From positions 372,001 through 436,000 of the forward strand of contig CAVSHI010000006.1 in NCBI GenBank assembly GCA_963727845.1: 64,000 nucleotides of DNA, read 5' to 3'. Position 1 is the first letter of the stretch; each line of letters opens with the position of its first letter. The stretch comes from JBEKTW01 sp963727845. Lineage in GTDB: Bacteria > Bacteroidota > Ignavibacteria > UBA10030 > SZUA-254. The position numbers and the translations under genes were made by a program. A model generated the notes under the pieces. The model worked only from the letters and a program-made list of their open reading frames with translations. It had not been told where the DNA came from and searched no databases. Shown one piece after another: positions 18,651 to 27,421 of the stretch.

Positions 18651-19519
18651 AGACTTGCACAATGAAATATGGAAGAGTAAGAAAACTGCTCGGGCCGGCG
18701 TTATTTGCCTGGATGAGCCTCAGCCTTGCTCACAGCTCAATGCTCATTGCTCACGGTTCACCGCTCCCCCCTCAAGACACAGCGCTCGTCGCTCAAAGCT
18801 CCGACATTGAAGTTAAGTCATATATCGATAAGCTGGAAAAGGGACAGACGGAGGAAGTTAAGAAAGCCCTGCCGGACCTTGCCGCCAAATATCAGAACCA
18901 TCCCGGGGTTATCTACCTCCAGGCACGATTGGCTTCGAACGGCATTGAATCGGAGAAGCTGTATCAATCGGTGGTTACCAATTTCCCCAAGAGTGAATGG
19001 GCGGACGAGTCGCTCTACCGGGTCTACCAGTATTATTACTCGGTGGGTCTGTATCGCACCGCGGAAGCGAAGCTGCGGCAGTTGAAACGGGACTACCCCG
19101 ATTCTCCGTACGCTTCCGCGACCCCGGGCGAGAAACTGTCTTCCCGGAAGGAAAGCGGGTCGCATGTCGTCGAGCAACAACCACCGGTAGATACATCGGC
19201 GACGAACGAAGACCGTGAGTCGCCGGCCGTGGAAACGAAACCCGCTTCTACGATTTCGCCGCCTTCGCCCTCCATTGCTGAAAAAAAGGGAAAATACACA
19301 CTGCAAGTAGGAGCGTTTACGACCGCCGCGAATGCAAGAAAGCAAAAGAGCTTCTTTGAAAATCTGGGCTACTCCGCCGAAATTACAAACAAAATGCGCG
19401 GGGGTAAGAGCCTGTTCGTTGTGCTGGTCGGCTCGTTCGATACCGCCAATGATGCGAAAACTGTTGCCCGGCGGGTCAAGTCGAAGTACAAGATCAGCCC
19501 GATGGTTGTGGAGAGGTAG
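18647..19519 (+). CDS. Secreted TPR-SPOR domain protein
   Basis: This 290-residue protein overlaps miaB by four bases (ATGA). A hydrophobic leader (about 14-38) suggests export. TPR-like helices follow at about 55-160 (YLQARLAS, VTNFPKSEWADESLY), then a low-complexity Pro/Ser/Glu linker. A C-terminal SPOR domain (about 213-290) opens with YTLQVGAFTTAANARK and includes FVVLVGSFDTANDA. SPOR domains bind glycan strands stripped of stem peptides at division sites, so a periplasmic envelope role is likely. The leader is partly encoded by a tract of repeated gctca/gttca words, discussed separately. An internal ATG at 18662 is an alternative start. Confidence 0.8.
   Translation: MKTCTMKYGRVRKLLGPALFAWMSLSLAHSSMLIAHGSPLPPQDTALVAQSSDIEVKSYIDKLEKGQTEEVKKALPDLAAKYQNHPGVIYLQARLASNGIESEKLYQSVVTNFPKSEWADESLYRVYQYYYSVGLYRTAEAKLRQLKRDYPDSPYASATPGEKLSSRKESGSHVVEQQPPVDTSATNEDRESPAVETKPASTISPPSPSIAEKKGKYTLQVGAFTTAANARKQKSFFENLGYSAEITNKMRGGKSLFVVLVGSFDTANDAKTVARRVKSKYKISPMVVER
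18724..18800. repeat. Word-like repeat inside the leader of the SPOR gene
   Basis: The coding DNA for about residues 26-52 consists of repeated words: gctcac, gctcaa, gctcat, gctcac, gttcac, gctc and then gctcgtcgctcaaagctc. The pattern matches the intergenic word tracts near 2.1 kb and 48.4 kb and does not look like ordinary codon usage. Confidence 0.5.
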
Positions 19520-20659
19520 GTGTCGATGACGGGCCAGGAATTCCAGGAAAATTCGGGTATCATCGGCCGGTCGGTCGAGATCAGGGAGATCGTTGAAGTG
19601 ATACAGCAGGTCGCCTCAACCGACATTACGATCCTGATCACCGGCGAGAGTGGTGTCGGGAAAGAAGTGATCGCCAAAGCGATTCACCGGGCGAGCAGGC
19701 GGTCGGGCAAGCCGATGATTTCCGTGAATGCCGGCGCGATTCCCGAGGGGATCATCGAGAGCGAGCTGTTCGGACATGAAAGAGGCGCATTTACCGGCGC
19801 CTCGGAGACACGCAAAGGATACTTTGAACTTGCCGACGGCGGAACGATTTTTCTCGATGAAATCGGCGAGCTCCCCGTCGGAACGCAGGTCAAGTTTCTC
19901 CGCGTGCTGGAAAGCGGCGAATACATGCGCGTGGGTTCCGCGATTCCACGGAAGGTGGATGTGCGAATTATCGCCGCCACGAACAAGGATCTCCAATCGG
20001 AAGTCCGGCAGGAGAATTTTCGCGCCGACCTGTATTACCGGCTGCGTTCGGTTAATATCCGGATTCCTCCGCTGAGGGAAAGAAAAGAGGATATCCCGTT
20101 GTTTGTGGGTGAGTTCGCCCGGCAGATCGCCGCGAAAAACGACATCGTGTTCGCAGGTATTTCGGATGATGCAATGGAAATCCTGCAACAGTACCACTGG
20201 CCGGGAAATGTGCGTGAATTGCGTAATGTCATCGAGAGCATGCTGGTCATAGAGAAAGGCAGACGAATCGAAGCGATGGATGTGAAAAAATATCTCAAGG
20301 ATTTTCATGATAACGGGCGCAATCTTCCGGTGCACACACGCAGGACGCCCGAACAGGTGGAACGGGAGCTGATTTACCGGGCGCTCCTGGAAGTGAAGAG
20401 CGACATTATGGCGTTGAAGAATTTGATCGAGGAGCGCAGGGTGCCCGCCGATGCAATGGCCGCACAGTACGTCGACGCGAATGTGCGCGCAGAACCGAAC
20501 GGTCAGAATGAGCCGGTGCTTCCTCTCGAAGAAGTGGAAAAAAGAATGATCATCGGAGCGCTGGAAAGGTTTGAGAACAACCGACGGCTTGCGGCGAAAG
20601 CGCTCAACATCAGCGAACGCACGCTCTACCGCAAGATCAAAGAATATCATCTGGACTGA
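19520..20659 (+). CDS. Sigma-54-dependent transcriptional activator, no receiver domain
   Basis: This 379-residue protein begins almost directly with the AAA+ domain: GESGVGKE Walker A, GAFTGA sigma-54 contact loop within ERGAFTGASETRKGY, GGTIFLDEIGELP Walker B, and the R-finger region RADLYYRL. A Fis-type helix-turn-helix ends it (ALNISERTLYRKIKEY). There is no N-terminal receiver, GAF or PAS domain, so activity must be set by level or by a partner. Targets may include the surrounding envelope genes, since a similar activator sits between miaB and lptE in Bacteroidota-type genomes (from general knowledge, not checked). The start is GTG 19520 or ATG 19526. Confidence 0.9.
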   Translation: MSMTGQEFQENSGIIGRSVEIREIVEVIQQVASTDITILITGESGVGKEVIAKAIHRASRRSGKPMISVNAGAIPEGIIESELFGHERGAFTGASETRKGYFELADGGTIFLDEIGELPVGTQVKFLRVLESGEYMRVGSAIPRKVDVRIIAATNKDLQSEVRQENFRADLYYRLRSVNIRIPPLRERKEDIPLFVGEFARQIAAKNDIVFAGISDDAMEILQQYHWPGNVRELRNVIESMLVIEKGRRIEAMDVKKYLKDFHDNGRNLPVHTRRTPEQVERELIYRALLEVKSDIMALKNLIEERRVPADAMAAQYVDANVRAEPNGQNEPVLPLEEVEKRMIIGALERFENNRRLAAKALNISERTLYRKIKEYHLD

Positions 20660-20697
20660 ACATGACGGTGACCCGCGGCGCTTACGAGAATCTCGAC

Positions 20698-21210
20698 ATG
20701 AGCAATATCGCGCGATGGTTAATGGTTTCACTCGCTATCGTGAGCCTTGCCGGTTGTGGTGGTTGCCCGTATTCATTCAACGGGTCGTCCGTACCGCCGC
20801 ATTTGAAAACTATCGGGATTCCGCTGTTCGATGACCAGAGTGGATTCGGCGAGCCGAACTTGCGTGAAAATTTCACCAACAAATTGATAAGCCTCTTCCA
20901 GCAGGACAATAGCCTGGAAGTTGCCGACAAGACCCACTCCGATTCGATTCTGGAAGGCATCGTCACGAGTGTGCGCGATGACCCTTCGGTCGTTTCCTCG
21001 GGAGAAACAGTGACAAAACGCCGGGTTACGATTGTCGTCAAGGTCACGTACCAGGATATGAAGCTCCGGAAGAGAGTGTGGGAAAGGGAATTCTCCAATT
21101 GGGGAGACTATGACATCTCCTCCGGCGCGGCGCAACGTACGACTGCGATCTCCGACGCGATTCAGAAATTGGGGGAAGATATTCTCAATGCCACGGTCTC
21201 AGGATGGTAA
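20698..21210 (+). CDS. lptE: LptE-family LPS assembly lipoprotein
   Basis: LptE is the lipoprotein plug of the LptD outer-membrane LPS translocon. From the ATG at 20698 the protein has about 170 residues and opens with a lipoprotein signal ending in SLAGC, then CPYSFNGSSVPPHLKTIGI. An ENFTNKL segment and a C-terminal VTYQDMKLRKRVWERE follow, as in Bacteroidota/Chlorobiota LptE proteins. An ATG at 20662 would put 12 charged residues before the signal and is less likely. It belongs to the miaB operon and follows the sigma-54 activator gene by about 38 bp. Confidence 0.8.
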   Translation: MSNIARWLMVSLAIVSLAGCGGCPYSFNGSSVPPHLKTIGIPLFDDQSGFGEPNLRENFTNKLISLFQQDNSLEVADKTHSDSILEGIVTSVRDDPSVVSSGETVTKRRVTIVVKVTYQDMKLRKRVWEREFSNWGDYDISSGAAQRTTAISDAIQKLGEDILNATVSGW

Positions 21211-21251
21211 CGAAACTATTTTCATCACAACAAGGTAACTACTGAACAGCT

Positions 21252-22817
21252 ATGTCTCTCCAGGATATCGTTATTGGCGTCTATTTTGCATCGCTGACCG
21301 TTTTGTTCTTGTTCGGATCGAGCGGATTTGTGATGATGTACTATTATTTCAAGCACCGGAACAAGCGGCCCGAACCGCCTCCGAAGCTGAATGAATTCCC
21401 CGTCGTCACGTTGCAACTCCCGGTGTACAATGAAATGTACGTCGTTCGTCGCCTCATCGATGCTGCGTGCAAAATCGTCTATCCCCTGGAAAAACTCGAG
21501 ATTCAAATCCTCGACAATTCAACGGATGAGACCTCCGCCGTGATCGCGGAGTGCATCGCCGGCCACAGGCAGCGCGGGTTGCACATCAAGCATATCCAGC
21601 GCGTCGACCGCCAGGGGTACAAAGCCGGAGCGTTGAAGGAGGGGTTGAAATCCGCGCGCGGAGAGTTCGTCGGAGTGTTCGATGCGGATTTTGTTCCCAG
21701 CCCGGACTTCCTGCTCGAAACGCTCCCGTATTTTTACCAGGATCCCGCCATCGGCATGGTCCAGACCCGATGGGAACATCTCAACAGCGATTATTCCCTG
21801 TTGACGCGCGCCCAGGCAATGGCTCTCGACGCACATTTTGTCATTGAACAGAATGTCAGAAACAAAGCCGGATTCTTCATCAACTTTAACGGCACTGGGG
21901 GCATATGGCGGAAATCGTGCATCGAGGACGCCGGCAACTGGCAGGCCGATACACTCACCGAAGACCTCGACCTGAGCTACCGCGCACAGCTCCGCGGCTG
22001 GAAATTTAAATTCCTTAATGATATTACATCGCCCGCCGAGCTGCCATCAGAAATCAACGCACTGAAAACGCAACAGTTTCGCTGGACGAAAGGTGCGATT
22101 GAGACCGCGAGAAAAATTCTCCCGAAAGTATGGAAATCGGATCTACCGCTGGAGAAGAAAATCCATGCCACGGTCCATCTTTCCAACAATATTGTGTTCC
22201 CCTTCATTCTTCTTGCAGGTATTTTGAATGTCCCTCTGATTTACATCAAACATGAAGGCGGTTATGAGACGTATTTTGCGATCATGGCCGTATTTGTGTT
22301 CGCGTTCATCGGGTCGTTCCTGTTCTATCTCTATTCTCAGAAGGACGTGTATGAGGATTGGCCCAAACGCATACTGCTGTTCCCGCTTTTCATGGCGGGC
22401 AGCATGGGATTCGCCGTCAACAATACGAAGGCAGTCTTCGAAGGACTGTTCAAGAAGCCCTCGGAATTCGTCCGGACGCCGAAATACCATATCGTCGATA
22501 AGAAGGATTTCTGGATGGACAAAAAATATGTTCCGGCGAAAATGAGTTTCACGGTTATTATCGAGGTACTGCTGGCATTGTATTGCCTGTTCGGGGTCGC
22601 GTCGTCCATCTACTATCTGGAGATTGCCGCGGTGCCGTTCCAGCTTCTGTTCTCTGTAGGATTCGGGATGGTGGCGACGCTCAGCCTGAAACATGCGTGG
22701 CTCGCCAGGAGACTCGCCAGCGCCCGAAGAAAACAAACTGAACCTCCCGCCGGGGCAGTGGTAACTCTTGCGCCGGGATTCCAGACAGCCCAAACAATCG
22801 AACACGTGCAGGTATGA
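21252..22817 (+). CDS. Processive family 2 glycosyltransferase (cellulose-synthase-like)
   Basis: This 521-residue inner-membrane GT2 enzyme has one N-terminal transmembrane helix (about 10-32), a cytoplasmic catalytic domain and a cluster of helices after about residue 310. The catalytic aspartates are seen in ILDNSTDETS, GVFDADFVPS (DxD) and TEDLDLSYR, and the processivity motif is QQFRW. These define a beta-glycan or lipid-linked polysaccharide synthase that uses a nucleotide sugar. The product cannot be predicted. It overlaps the next TPR gene by 4 bp and sits in the envelope operon. Confidence 0.88.
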   Translation: MSLQDIVIGVYFASLTVLFLFGSSGFVMMYYYFKHRNKRPEPPPKLNEFPVVTLQLPVYNEMYVVRRLIDAACKIVYPLEKLEIQILDNSTDETSAVIAECIAGHRQRGLHIKHIQRVDRQGYKAGALKEGLKSARGEFVGVFDADFVPSPDFLLETLPYFYQDPAIGMVQTRWEHLNSDYSLLTRAQAMALDAHFVIEQNVRNKAGFFINFNGTGGIWRKSCIEDAGNWQADTLTEDLDLSYRAQLRGWKFKFLNDITSPAELPSEINALKTQQFRWTKGAIETARKILPKVWKSDLPLEKKIHATVHLSNNIVFPFILLAGILNVPLIYIKHEGGYETYFAIMAVFVFAFIGSFLFYLYSQKDVYEDWPKRILLFPLFMAGSMGFAVNNTKAVFEGLFKKPSEFVRTPKYHIVDKKDFWMDKKYVPAKMSFTVIIEVLLALYCLFGVASSIYYLEIAAVPFQLLFSVGFGMVATLSLKHAWLARRLASARRKQTEPPAGAVVTLAPGFQTAQTIEHVQV

Positions 22818-23608
22818 ATCTATCACAGCTCGAAGCAAAGCACAATCAGCGTCCACACTCGCCGCTCTTCGCACGGCTGGCCGAGGAGTATCTCACTGCC
22901 GGACGGGTCAAGGACGCCGGGGAACTGTGTCTCGGCGGGCTGCAGAAATATCCGGGCTACCTGACGGCACAGGTTATTCTTGCAAAATGCTATGCCGAAG
23001 AACACCGGATCGATGATGCTGTTCAACTCATCGGCCAGGTGTCCGGCGCGTTTCCTGGAGCGACAGCGCTGCAGGCGCTTCTCGCTCAATTGCAGGCGCC
23101 GGCAACTCCAGCGCCGGCCGCCCCGCCCGCGGAAGGACAGGCCGCACAACCGGTTGCAGCAGCGGAGCCTCCTGCTGTTATTGAGCAAGCCCCTGGCGTT
23201 GTCGACCCGCCGATAGTGGATAAAATTCCGGAATCCACGCCAGTAGAGGGGATAGCCGCGATTGAAAGCCCGCCAGCGGAGGCTTCGGAAAAAGAGCGGT
23301 CGCATGCCGCCGAAACGCCGATGGGTGGGCAGTGGTTGGGCAGTGGACCTGTCCCGGTTGTTCCTGAAGAAACCGCGAGTCCGGCAAAGCTCGAATCGAA
23401 GCCGATGTCGGATGAATCGAGGATCGTGAGCAAGACGTTGGCGGAAATCTACGTTCAGCAAAATCAACTTGTGGAAGCAATACGAACGTATCAGTTGCTG
23501 AAAAAACAGAAGCCCGAGCTCGCGGGAGAAATCGATAAGCGCATTAAAGAACTCGAGATCAAATTGCAGGTGCGCCAGGTAGAGTTTGGCAATCTTCCCC
23601 CGTCATGA
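22814..23608 (+). CDS. TPR protein with long Ala/Pro-rich linker
   Basis: This 264-residue soluble protein overlaps the glycosyltransferase gene by 4 bp. TPR-like helices at about 1-95 (FARLAEEYLTAGRVKDAG) are separated from a final TPR (about 205-255, LAEIYVQQNQLVEAIRTYQLL) by a linker rich in Ala, Pro and Glu. No signal peptide or catalytic motif is present. It is the last gene of the operon that starts at miaB; an assembly or scaffolding role beside the glycosyltransferase is inferred from position only. Confidence 0.7.
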   Translation: MNLSQLEAKHNQRPHSPLFARLAEEYLTAGRVKDAGELCLGGLQKYPGYLTAQVILAKCYAEEHRIDDAVQLIGQVSGAFPGATALQALLAQLQAPATPAPAAPPAEGQAAQPVAAAEPPAVIEQAPGVVDPPIVDKIPESTPVEGIAAIESPPAEASEKERSHAAETPMGGQWLGSGPVPVVPEETASPAKLESKPMSDESRIVSKTLAEIYVQQNQLVEAIRTYQLLKKQKPELAGEIDKRIKELEIKLQVRQVEFGNLPPS

Positions 23609-23661
23609 AATGAGTAGTTCTGCCTGTCGCCGTTCTTCCGGGAAAATACAATAGGATCGGA

Positions 23662-24099
23662 ATGACCTCCAGGGTCTCCTCATTGATGGCATTGGGTATT
23701 GCAGCGATCGGAATTTCATACCTTTTCCTCGAACATGCCCTGTTCTCTTCGAACCCTATCGGTATCACGGTGCAGGTGCTTGCGGCAGGCCTCATGCTCT
23801 GGGCTCGCATGACATTCGGAAAGCGTAGTTTCCACGCAGGAGCTAATCCTACGGCAGGCGGATTAGTTACCCGCGGTCCTTATCGTTTCTTGCGACATCC
23901 GATATATGCAGCAGTGAGCTATTTTGTTTTGGCGGGTGTTTTCTCATATCGATCGGCATGGTTAATCGCCGCCGCAGTTCTCGTTGTTCTCAGCCTGGTA
24001 GTGCGAATGCTCCTGGAGGAACGGCTCTTGATTATTGCATACCCGGAGTATAAAGAGTATGCAAAGAAGGCAAAGCGATTGATACCTTTTCTCTTTTAG
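23662..24099 (+). CDS. Isoprenylcysteine carboxyl methyltransferase (ICMT)-family membrane protein
   Basis: This 145-residue protein has four predicted membrane helices and the ICMT/PEMT-type core: LVTRGPYRFLRHPIYA binds SAM, and a later EERLLIIAYPEYKEYAKK completes the site. Bacterial members methylate small or lipid substrates that are mostly unknown. It is separated from the preceding operon by 53 bp and may be read through from it. Confidence 0.82.
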   Translation: MTSRVSSLMALGIAAIGISYLFLEHALFSSNPIGITVQVLAAGLMLWARMTFGKRSFHAGANPTAGGLVTRGPYRFLRHPIYAAVSYFVLAGVFSYRSAWLIAAAVLVVLSLVVRMLLEERLLIIAYPEYKEYAKKAKRLIPFLF

Positions 24100-24130
24100 T
24101 CGTGGCGCATCCTGCGGGCGAAATGCAACA

Positions 24131-24304
24131 CACTTCGACCTTGGAAGAAAACTGTTCGACGCCGCCAATGAGCCGAAGCAGTTTTACGAGATAGAAGGGG
24201 CAAATCACAACGACACGTATATTGTCGGCGGCGCTGAGTACCTGGAACAAGCCCGCACCTTCGTCATTCGGCAACTGGATACCGGGGGAAATCTCCCCAA
24301 CTGA
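24131..24304 (+). pseudogene. C-terminal fragment of an alpha/beta hydrolase
   Basis: Just after the ICMT gene, one frame reads FDLGRKLFDAANEPKQFYEI, followed by EGANHNDTYIVGG and a closing helix to a TGA at 24302-24304. This is the C-terminal end of a BEM46/ABHD13-like alpha/beta hydrolase, including the catalytic histidine region (GANHND). The nucleophile-containing N-terminal two thirds is missing and no start codon is in place. It looks like the remnant of a deletion that brought the ICMT gene next to it. Confidence 0.6.
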
Positions 24305-24346
24305 CAAGTGGCTGCGCAGTCAAGGAATCACAGCGCACCTCAACAC

Positions 24347-24376
24347 TTGATTGTCTGACAAATATCGCTTATTTTG
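24347..24376 (+). promoter_or_regulatory. Promoter candidate for the 24.4-kb lipoprotein gene
   Basis: TTG at 24347-24349 is followed after 20 bases by TATTTTG at 24370-24376. The gene starts 55 bp downstream. Confidence 0.5.
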
Positions 24377-24431
24377 AAGGAGAAAGAGTCCAAAAGTCTC
24401 TGACGCGATACACTTTGTCAAGCGAGGCGGC

Positions 24432-26084
24432 ATGAAAAGCATTGCGAGGGTTGTTCCACTTTTTTCTGTCATTATCCTGATTTGTCATTTCGGCTGTTCC
24501 CATTCTGTCACTGCATCAGGTGGCCATTCCTCGTGGGGAGTCCGCTATGACCCAATATCTGATCTACCGTCCGTGGTGAGTGCCCCCAAAGATTCGTTTT
24601 CTGTCTTTGCCGATTTCGATCATCCGTCGAATCCTCAACCAGGGAAATCGGCTCCCTTCGTGAATATCTATTATGTCAATAATACGGAGAAGGAGCGAAT
24701 GGTTTCGGGGGATTGGTATGGAGATATAAATCTCGAGGCGGAAACGAAGCCTGGAGTTTGGGAACGAGTGATTCCATATCATGTTCATATTACTGAATAC
24801 CCCACGCGAATCAGCGTTCCCGCTCGCCATTTTTACCGTGGGTACGCGCCATACTTCAATAGGGGAACGAGATATAACGTCCGGTACATCATTGTGCCGC
24901 ATGGCAACCGGGTTCCGCCGTCAAACACAGGATGGGAGTCGTTTGCCGATACGCTTTTTCAACTCGCACACTACGATGATCTGGCGATTCAAGAGGGAGA
25001 TTCGACGTTCCTTGCGGGTATCATAGAACGCAGGACGGATTTCATCCCGGATGGACGGCAATCCTTGTCTCACATGCCGAGCATTCCTGGCGTGAACTGG
25101 GGTTATCGATCACCCGTGCCGCCCGCTCTCAAGGACTTAAACCAACGGTTTCCCGGAAAAAGTACGGCCGCGCTTATACGAACTGTGATCGCTGACACTA
25201 TGGCGAATCGAATAGACCTTGCCGCGGCAGCCCGGACATTGTATGACCCGGGTCGGGGAGCGCGCGATACAGCCGCTGTTCAGCTCTTGAGAAGCGTTCT
25301 CCTCCGCTCCTCAACAGTCGATTACCCGTTAGAGGAATGCTTCAGGGCGCTTGAGTGGCTTTCACCAACGGACGCAGCAGGTATTGCTGCAAAGTTATTG
25401 GAAGAAGGAAAGGGAGACAAGACGATGTCCTTTTGGAGAATACTTTCACGTCGCCTCCATTTTTTTAATGAGATGCTGAGAGACTCGTCCCTTTTTAGCA
25501 TCATTCACTCTCACCGTTATGATGTACAATCAATCGTCTTCGATAGAATCATCTGGAGTTATGCATTTTATCGATCCCCAGATCTCCATGATTATCTTAT
25601 CTCCATTTTTCGAAGTGACACGATTGCTCCCCGCGCCCGCGAGGTGGCAACGGAGCGTTTTGGTGTTTGCTTCCCGAACCACGTCTTCAAAACATCCCTT
25701 CAATTGATCGACACAGCGCTGCCGGGCAATGGAAGGATTCGATTTCGATTTAGTGTTAAGAACATTTCTCAGCAGGCATTTCTCCTCAATGCCGATTCGA
25801 TACATGAAATGCTGTGTCTCAAGCTTTCAATGAACGGTAAGAGGAATGATTCTGTGTTTGCTGCCTTCACCGTTGACAGTTTAGGTGCAAGTGGAATCCG
25901 GGAAATTTCACCTGGAGGGTCGTGGGATGTCGTCGTGAGCGTGGATATCGGCAATCCTTTCGGCGATGTCAAAGGAGACAAGGTCTCAATATCAATGGGG
26001 GGATCTGAGTGCAGGATTCCTTCGCTTTATGAAATACCGGATCGCATTTCATTCACGTACCCAACGTATCTTTGGCGACAATGA
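24432..26084 (+). CDS. Predicted lipoprotein of unknown function
   Basis: This 550-residue protein begins with a type II signal peptide (MKSIARVVPLFS, then a hydrophobic run ending HFGC at about residue 22), so it is probably anchored in the outer membrane facing the periplasm. I recognise no family. The N-terminal 60-190 region looks beta-rich (VNIYYVNNTEKERMVSGDW). The centre (about 255-420) is helical with HEAT-like character (DTAAVQLLRSVLLRSS, PLEECFRALEWLSP). The C-terminal 100 residues form another beta domain (RIRFRFSVKNISQQAFLLN) like domains that modulate surface proteins. It is monocistronic with its own promoter and points toward the rpsT terminator. Confidence 0.6.
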   Translation: MKSIARVVPLFSVIILICHFGCSHSVTASGGHSSWGVRYDPISDLPSVVSAPKDSFSVFADFDHPSNPQPGKSAPFVNIYYVNNTEKERMVSGDWYGDINLEAETKPGVWERVIPYHVHITEYPTRISVPARHFYRGYAPYFNRGTRYNVRYIIVPHGNRVPPSNTGWESFADTLFQLAHYDDLAIQEGDSTFLAGIIERRTDFIPDGRQSLSHMPSIPGVNWGYRSPVPPALKDLNQRFPGKSTAALIRTVIADTMANRIDLAAAARTLYDPGRGARDTAAVQLLRSVLLRSSTVDYPLEECFRALEWLSPTDAAGIAAKLLEEGKGDKTMSFWRILSRRLHFFNEMLRDSSLFSIIHSHRYDVQSIVFDRIIWSYAFYRSPDLHDYLISIFRSDTIAPRAREVATERFGVCFPNHVFKTSLQLIDTALPGNGRIRFRFSVKNISQQAFLLNADSIHEMLCLKLSMNGKRNDSVFAAFTVDSLGASGIREISPGGSWDVVVSVDIGNPFGDVKGDKVSISMGGSECRIPSLYEIPDRISFTYPTYLWRQ

Positions 26085-26132
26085 AAGTGAGATCGTTTCC
26101 AGCGCCCGAGACCCATCTCATCCCTGGTCGAT

Positions 26133-26168
26133 AAAAAAAAGTCCCGTTCCGTACTGCCGGAACGGGAC
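26133..26168 (-). terminator. Rho-independent terminator of rpsT
   Basis: A perfect 10-bp stem (26141-26150 with 26159-26168) encloses an 8-base loop. In the minus-strand direction it is followed by a run of eight Ts (complement of 26133-26140). It lies 25 bp past the rpsT stop and may also serve the convergent lipoprotein gene. Confidence 0.85.
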
Positions 26169-26192
26169 GTGCGTGTTGCGAAACTTGAAGTG

Positions 26193-26447
26193 TTACTTCA
26201 GAGAGTCTACAAATTTCGTAAGTGCTGATTTCTGGTTTGCTGCCTTGTTGTGGTGGATAACGCCTTTGGATGCAAGTTGATCCAGAAGTTTTGATGCGCG
26301 GCGCAGTGACGCGACCGCCTTCTCTTTTTCCTTCGACTGCCGTACTCGTTTGACCGCGGTTCTCATCAATGAGAGATAATGTCGATTTCTCTCGCGATGC
26401 TTGACAGCCTGACGTGCCTGCTTTTCTGCTGAAAGATGCTGTGCCAT
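26193..26447 (-). CDS. rpsT: 30S ribosomal protein S20
   Basis: This 84-residue basic, all-helical protein has typical S20 segments: SAEKQARQAVKHRERNR near the start, MRTAVKRVRQ, and a C-terminal KGVIHHNKAANQKSALTK. S20 binds the 5' and 3' minor domains of 16S rRNA early in 30S assembly. It is followed by a strong terminator. The DUF3078 gene lies 59 bp upstream on the same strand. Confidence 0.96.
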   Translation of the reverse strand: MAQHLSAEKQARQAVKHRERNRHYLSLMRTAVKRVRQSKEKEKAVASLRRASKLLDQLASKGVIHHNKAANQKSALTKFVDSLK

Positions 26448-26506
26448 TACTCCAATTCCTTGTTAATGATGATTAAGTATCAATATAACAAGAAATTTAC
26501 AGAGAA

Positions 26507-27350
26507 TCAAAATATTGTGTAACTGAGCCCGAGGGCGAGCGTTTCTTTGACCTGTGTACGCGGATCGACGTGCTTTTCGTTGATCAGCTGAACGTTGAGA
26601 ATGGTGGTAACGTATTTGCTTACCTTGGCGGTGACGGAGCTGTTGTCGCGAACAACTACGACGCCCATTGTCTTGAACGGCTCAAAGAGCGACAATTGTG
26701 TCGTGAACAGGATGTTATCTTCAATCTGCCAGTTGACTTCCGTCACCGATTCCAAACCGCCGTCCACCGAAGCCCACTCGTTATTCGTCGTGTACTGTCT
26801 GAACTGGTTCGTGATGATTTCGCGAAGACCGATGCCGAGTCGTGTTTTGATCTCATGGATCGGCTGGAATCCCGCGCCGGCGGTCTGAGTCAGATACGCC
26901 GGGTCGAAGAATTGGGAAACAGGAGTACCAATCCCCAGGGAGTTATAATTGTATCCAACCGCAAATTGGCTTTTCAACGTTGCCGAGACGTACGGGTTGA
27001 CATACGAGTCAAATTTGTACGTCAGGACCGAGCCGAGGTCGATCATGTCGTCGGCTTTTCGCAGCCCTTCGGCTCCAAGGCGCGTCTGGCCGAACGCGAA
27101 CTTGTAGAGCGTCGTCCAGATTTGTCGTCGGTTCTTCATCGACGGATTTGCCGGCGGCCGAAATCGTATATGAGAGAGCGTTGTCGCCTCCCTGCGCCCA
27201 GTCTGTGAACGCTACCTGTGTCATCGTCACACCGGACACGAGATTATGCTTCCAGCCGAGCTCTGGCGGGGCTGGGGCAGGAGCGGCTGGCTGCGCAAGG
27301 GCGCCGGATGACGAGATTATTACGATGCAAAGAAGAATGATTGTTTTCAT
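26507..27350 (-). CDS. DUF3078 outer-membrane protein, frameshifted
   Basis: The N-terminal frame starts at 27350 with a signal peptide (MKTIILLCIVIISSSGALAQ), then the family signature WAQGGDNALSYTISAAGK. The C-terminal frame, 26507 to about 27135, continues with RRQIWTTLYKFAFGQTRLG and beta-hairpin repeats ending in an LALGLSYTIF barrel terminus. Together they give the usual length of the DUF3078 family, which is restricted mainly to Bacteroidota relatives. The join lies around 27125-27160 and needs one base fewer than is present. Unlike the other breaks in this window, it is not obviously at a GA(A)CG site. Function unknown. Confidence 0.75.
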
Positions 27351-27421
27351 TATTTTACCTTTCTCTTATTCATGAAGTGATGAAGACGGTTGATGTCGCC
27401 GACCGGTATCGATGCGACGCG

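Noticed and set aside
27060..27180. Assigning the DUF3078 frameshift to the same GA(A)CG motif
   Set aside because: No GAACG or GACG change in the correct direction repairs it within the allowed interval, so it is counted as the exception.
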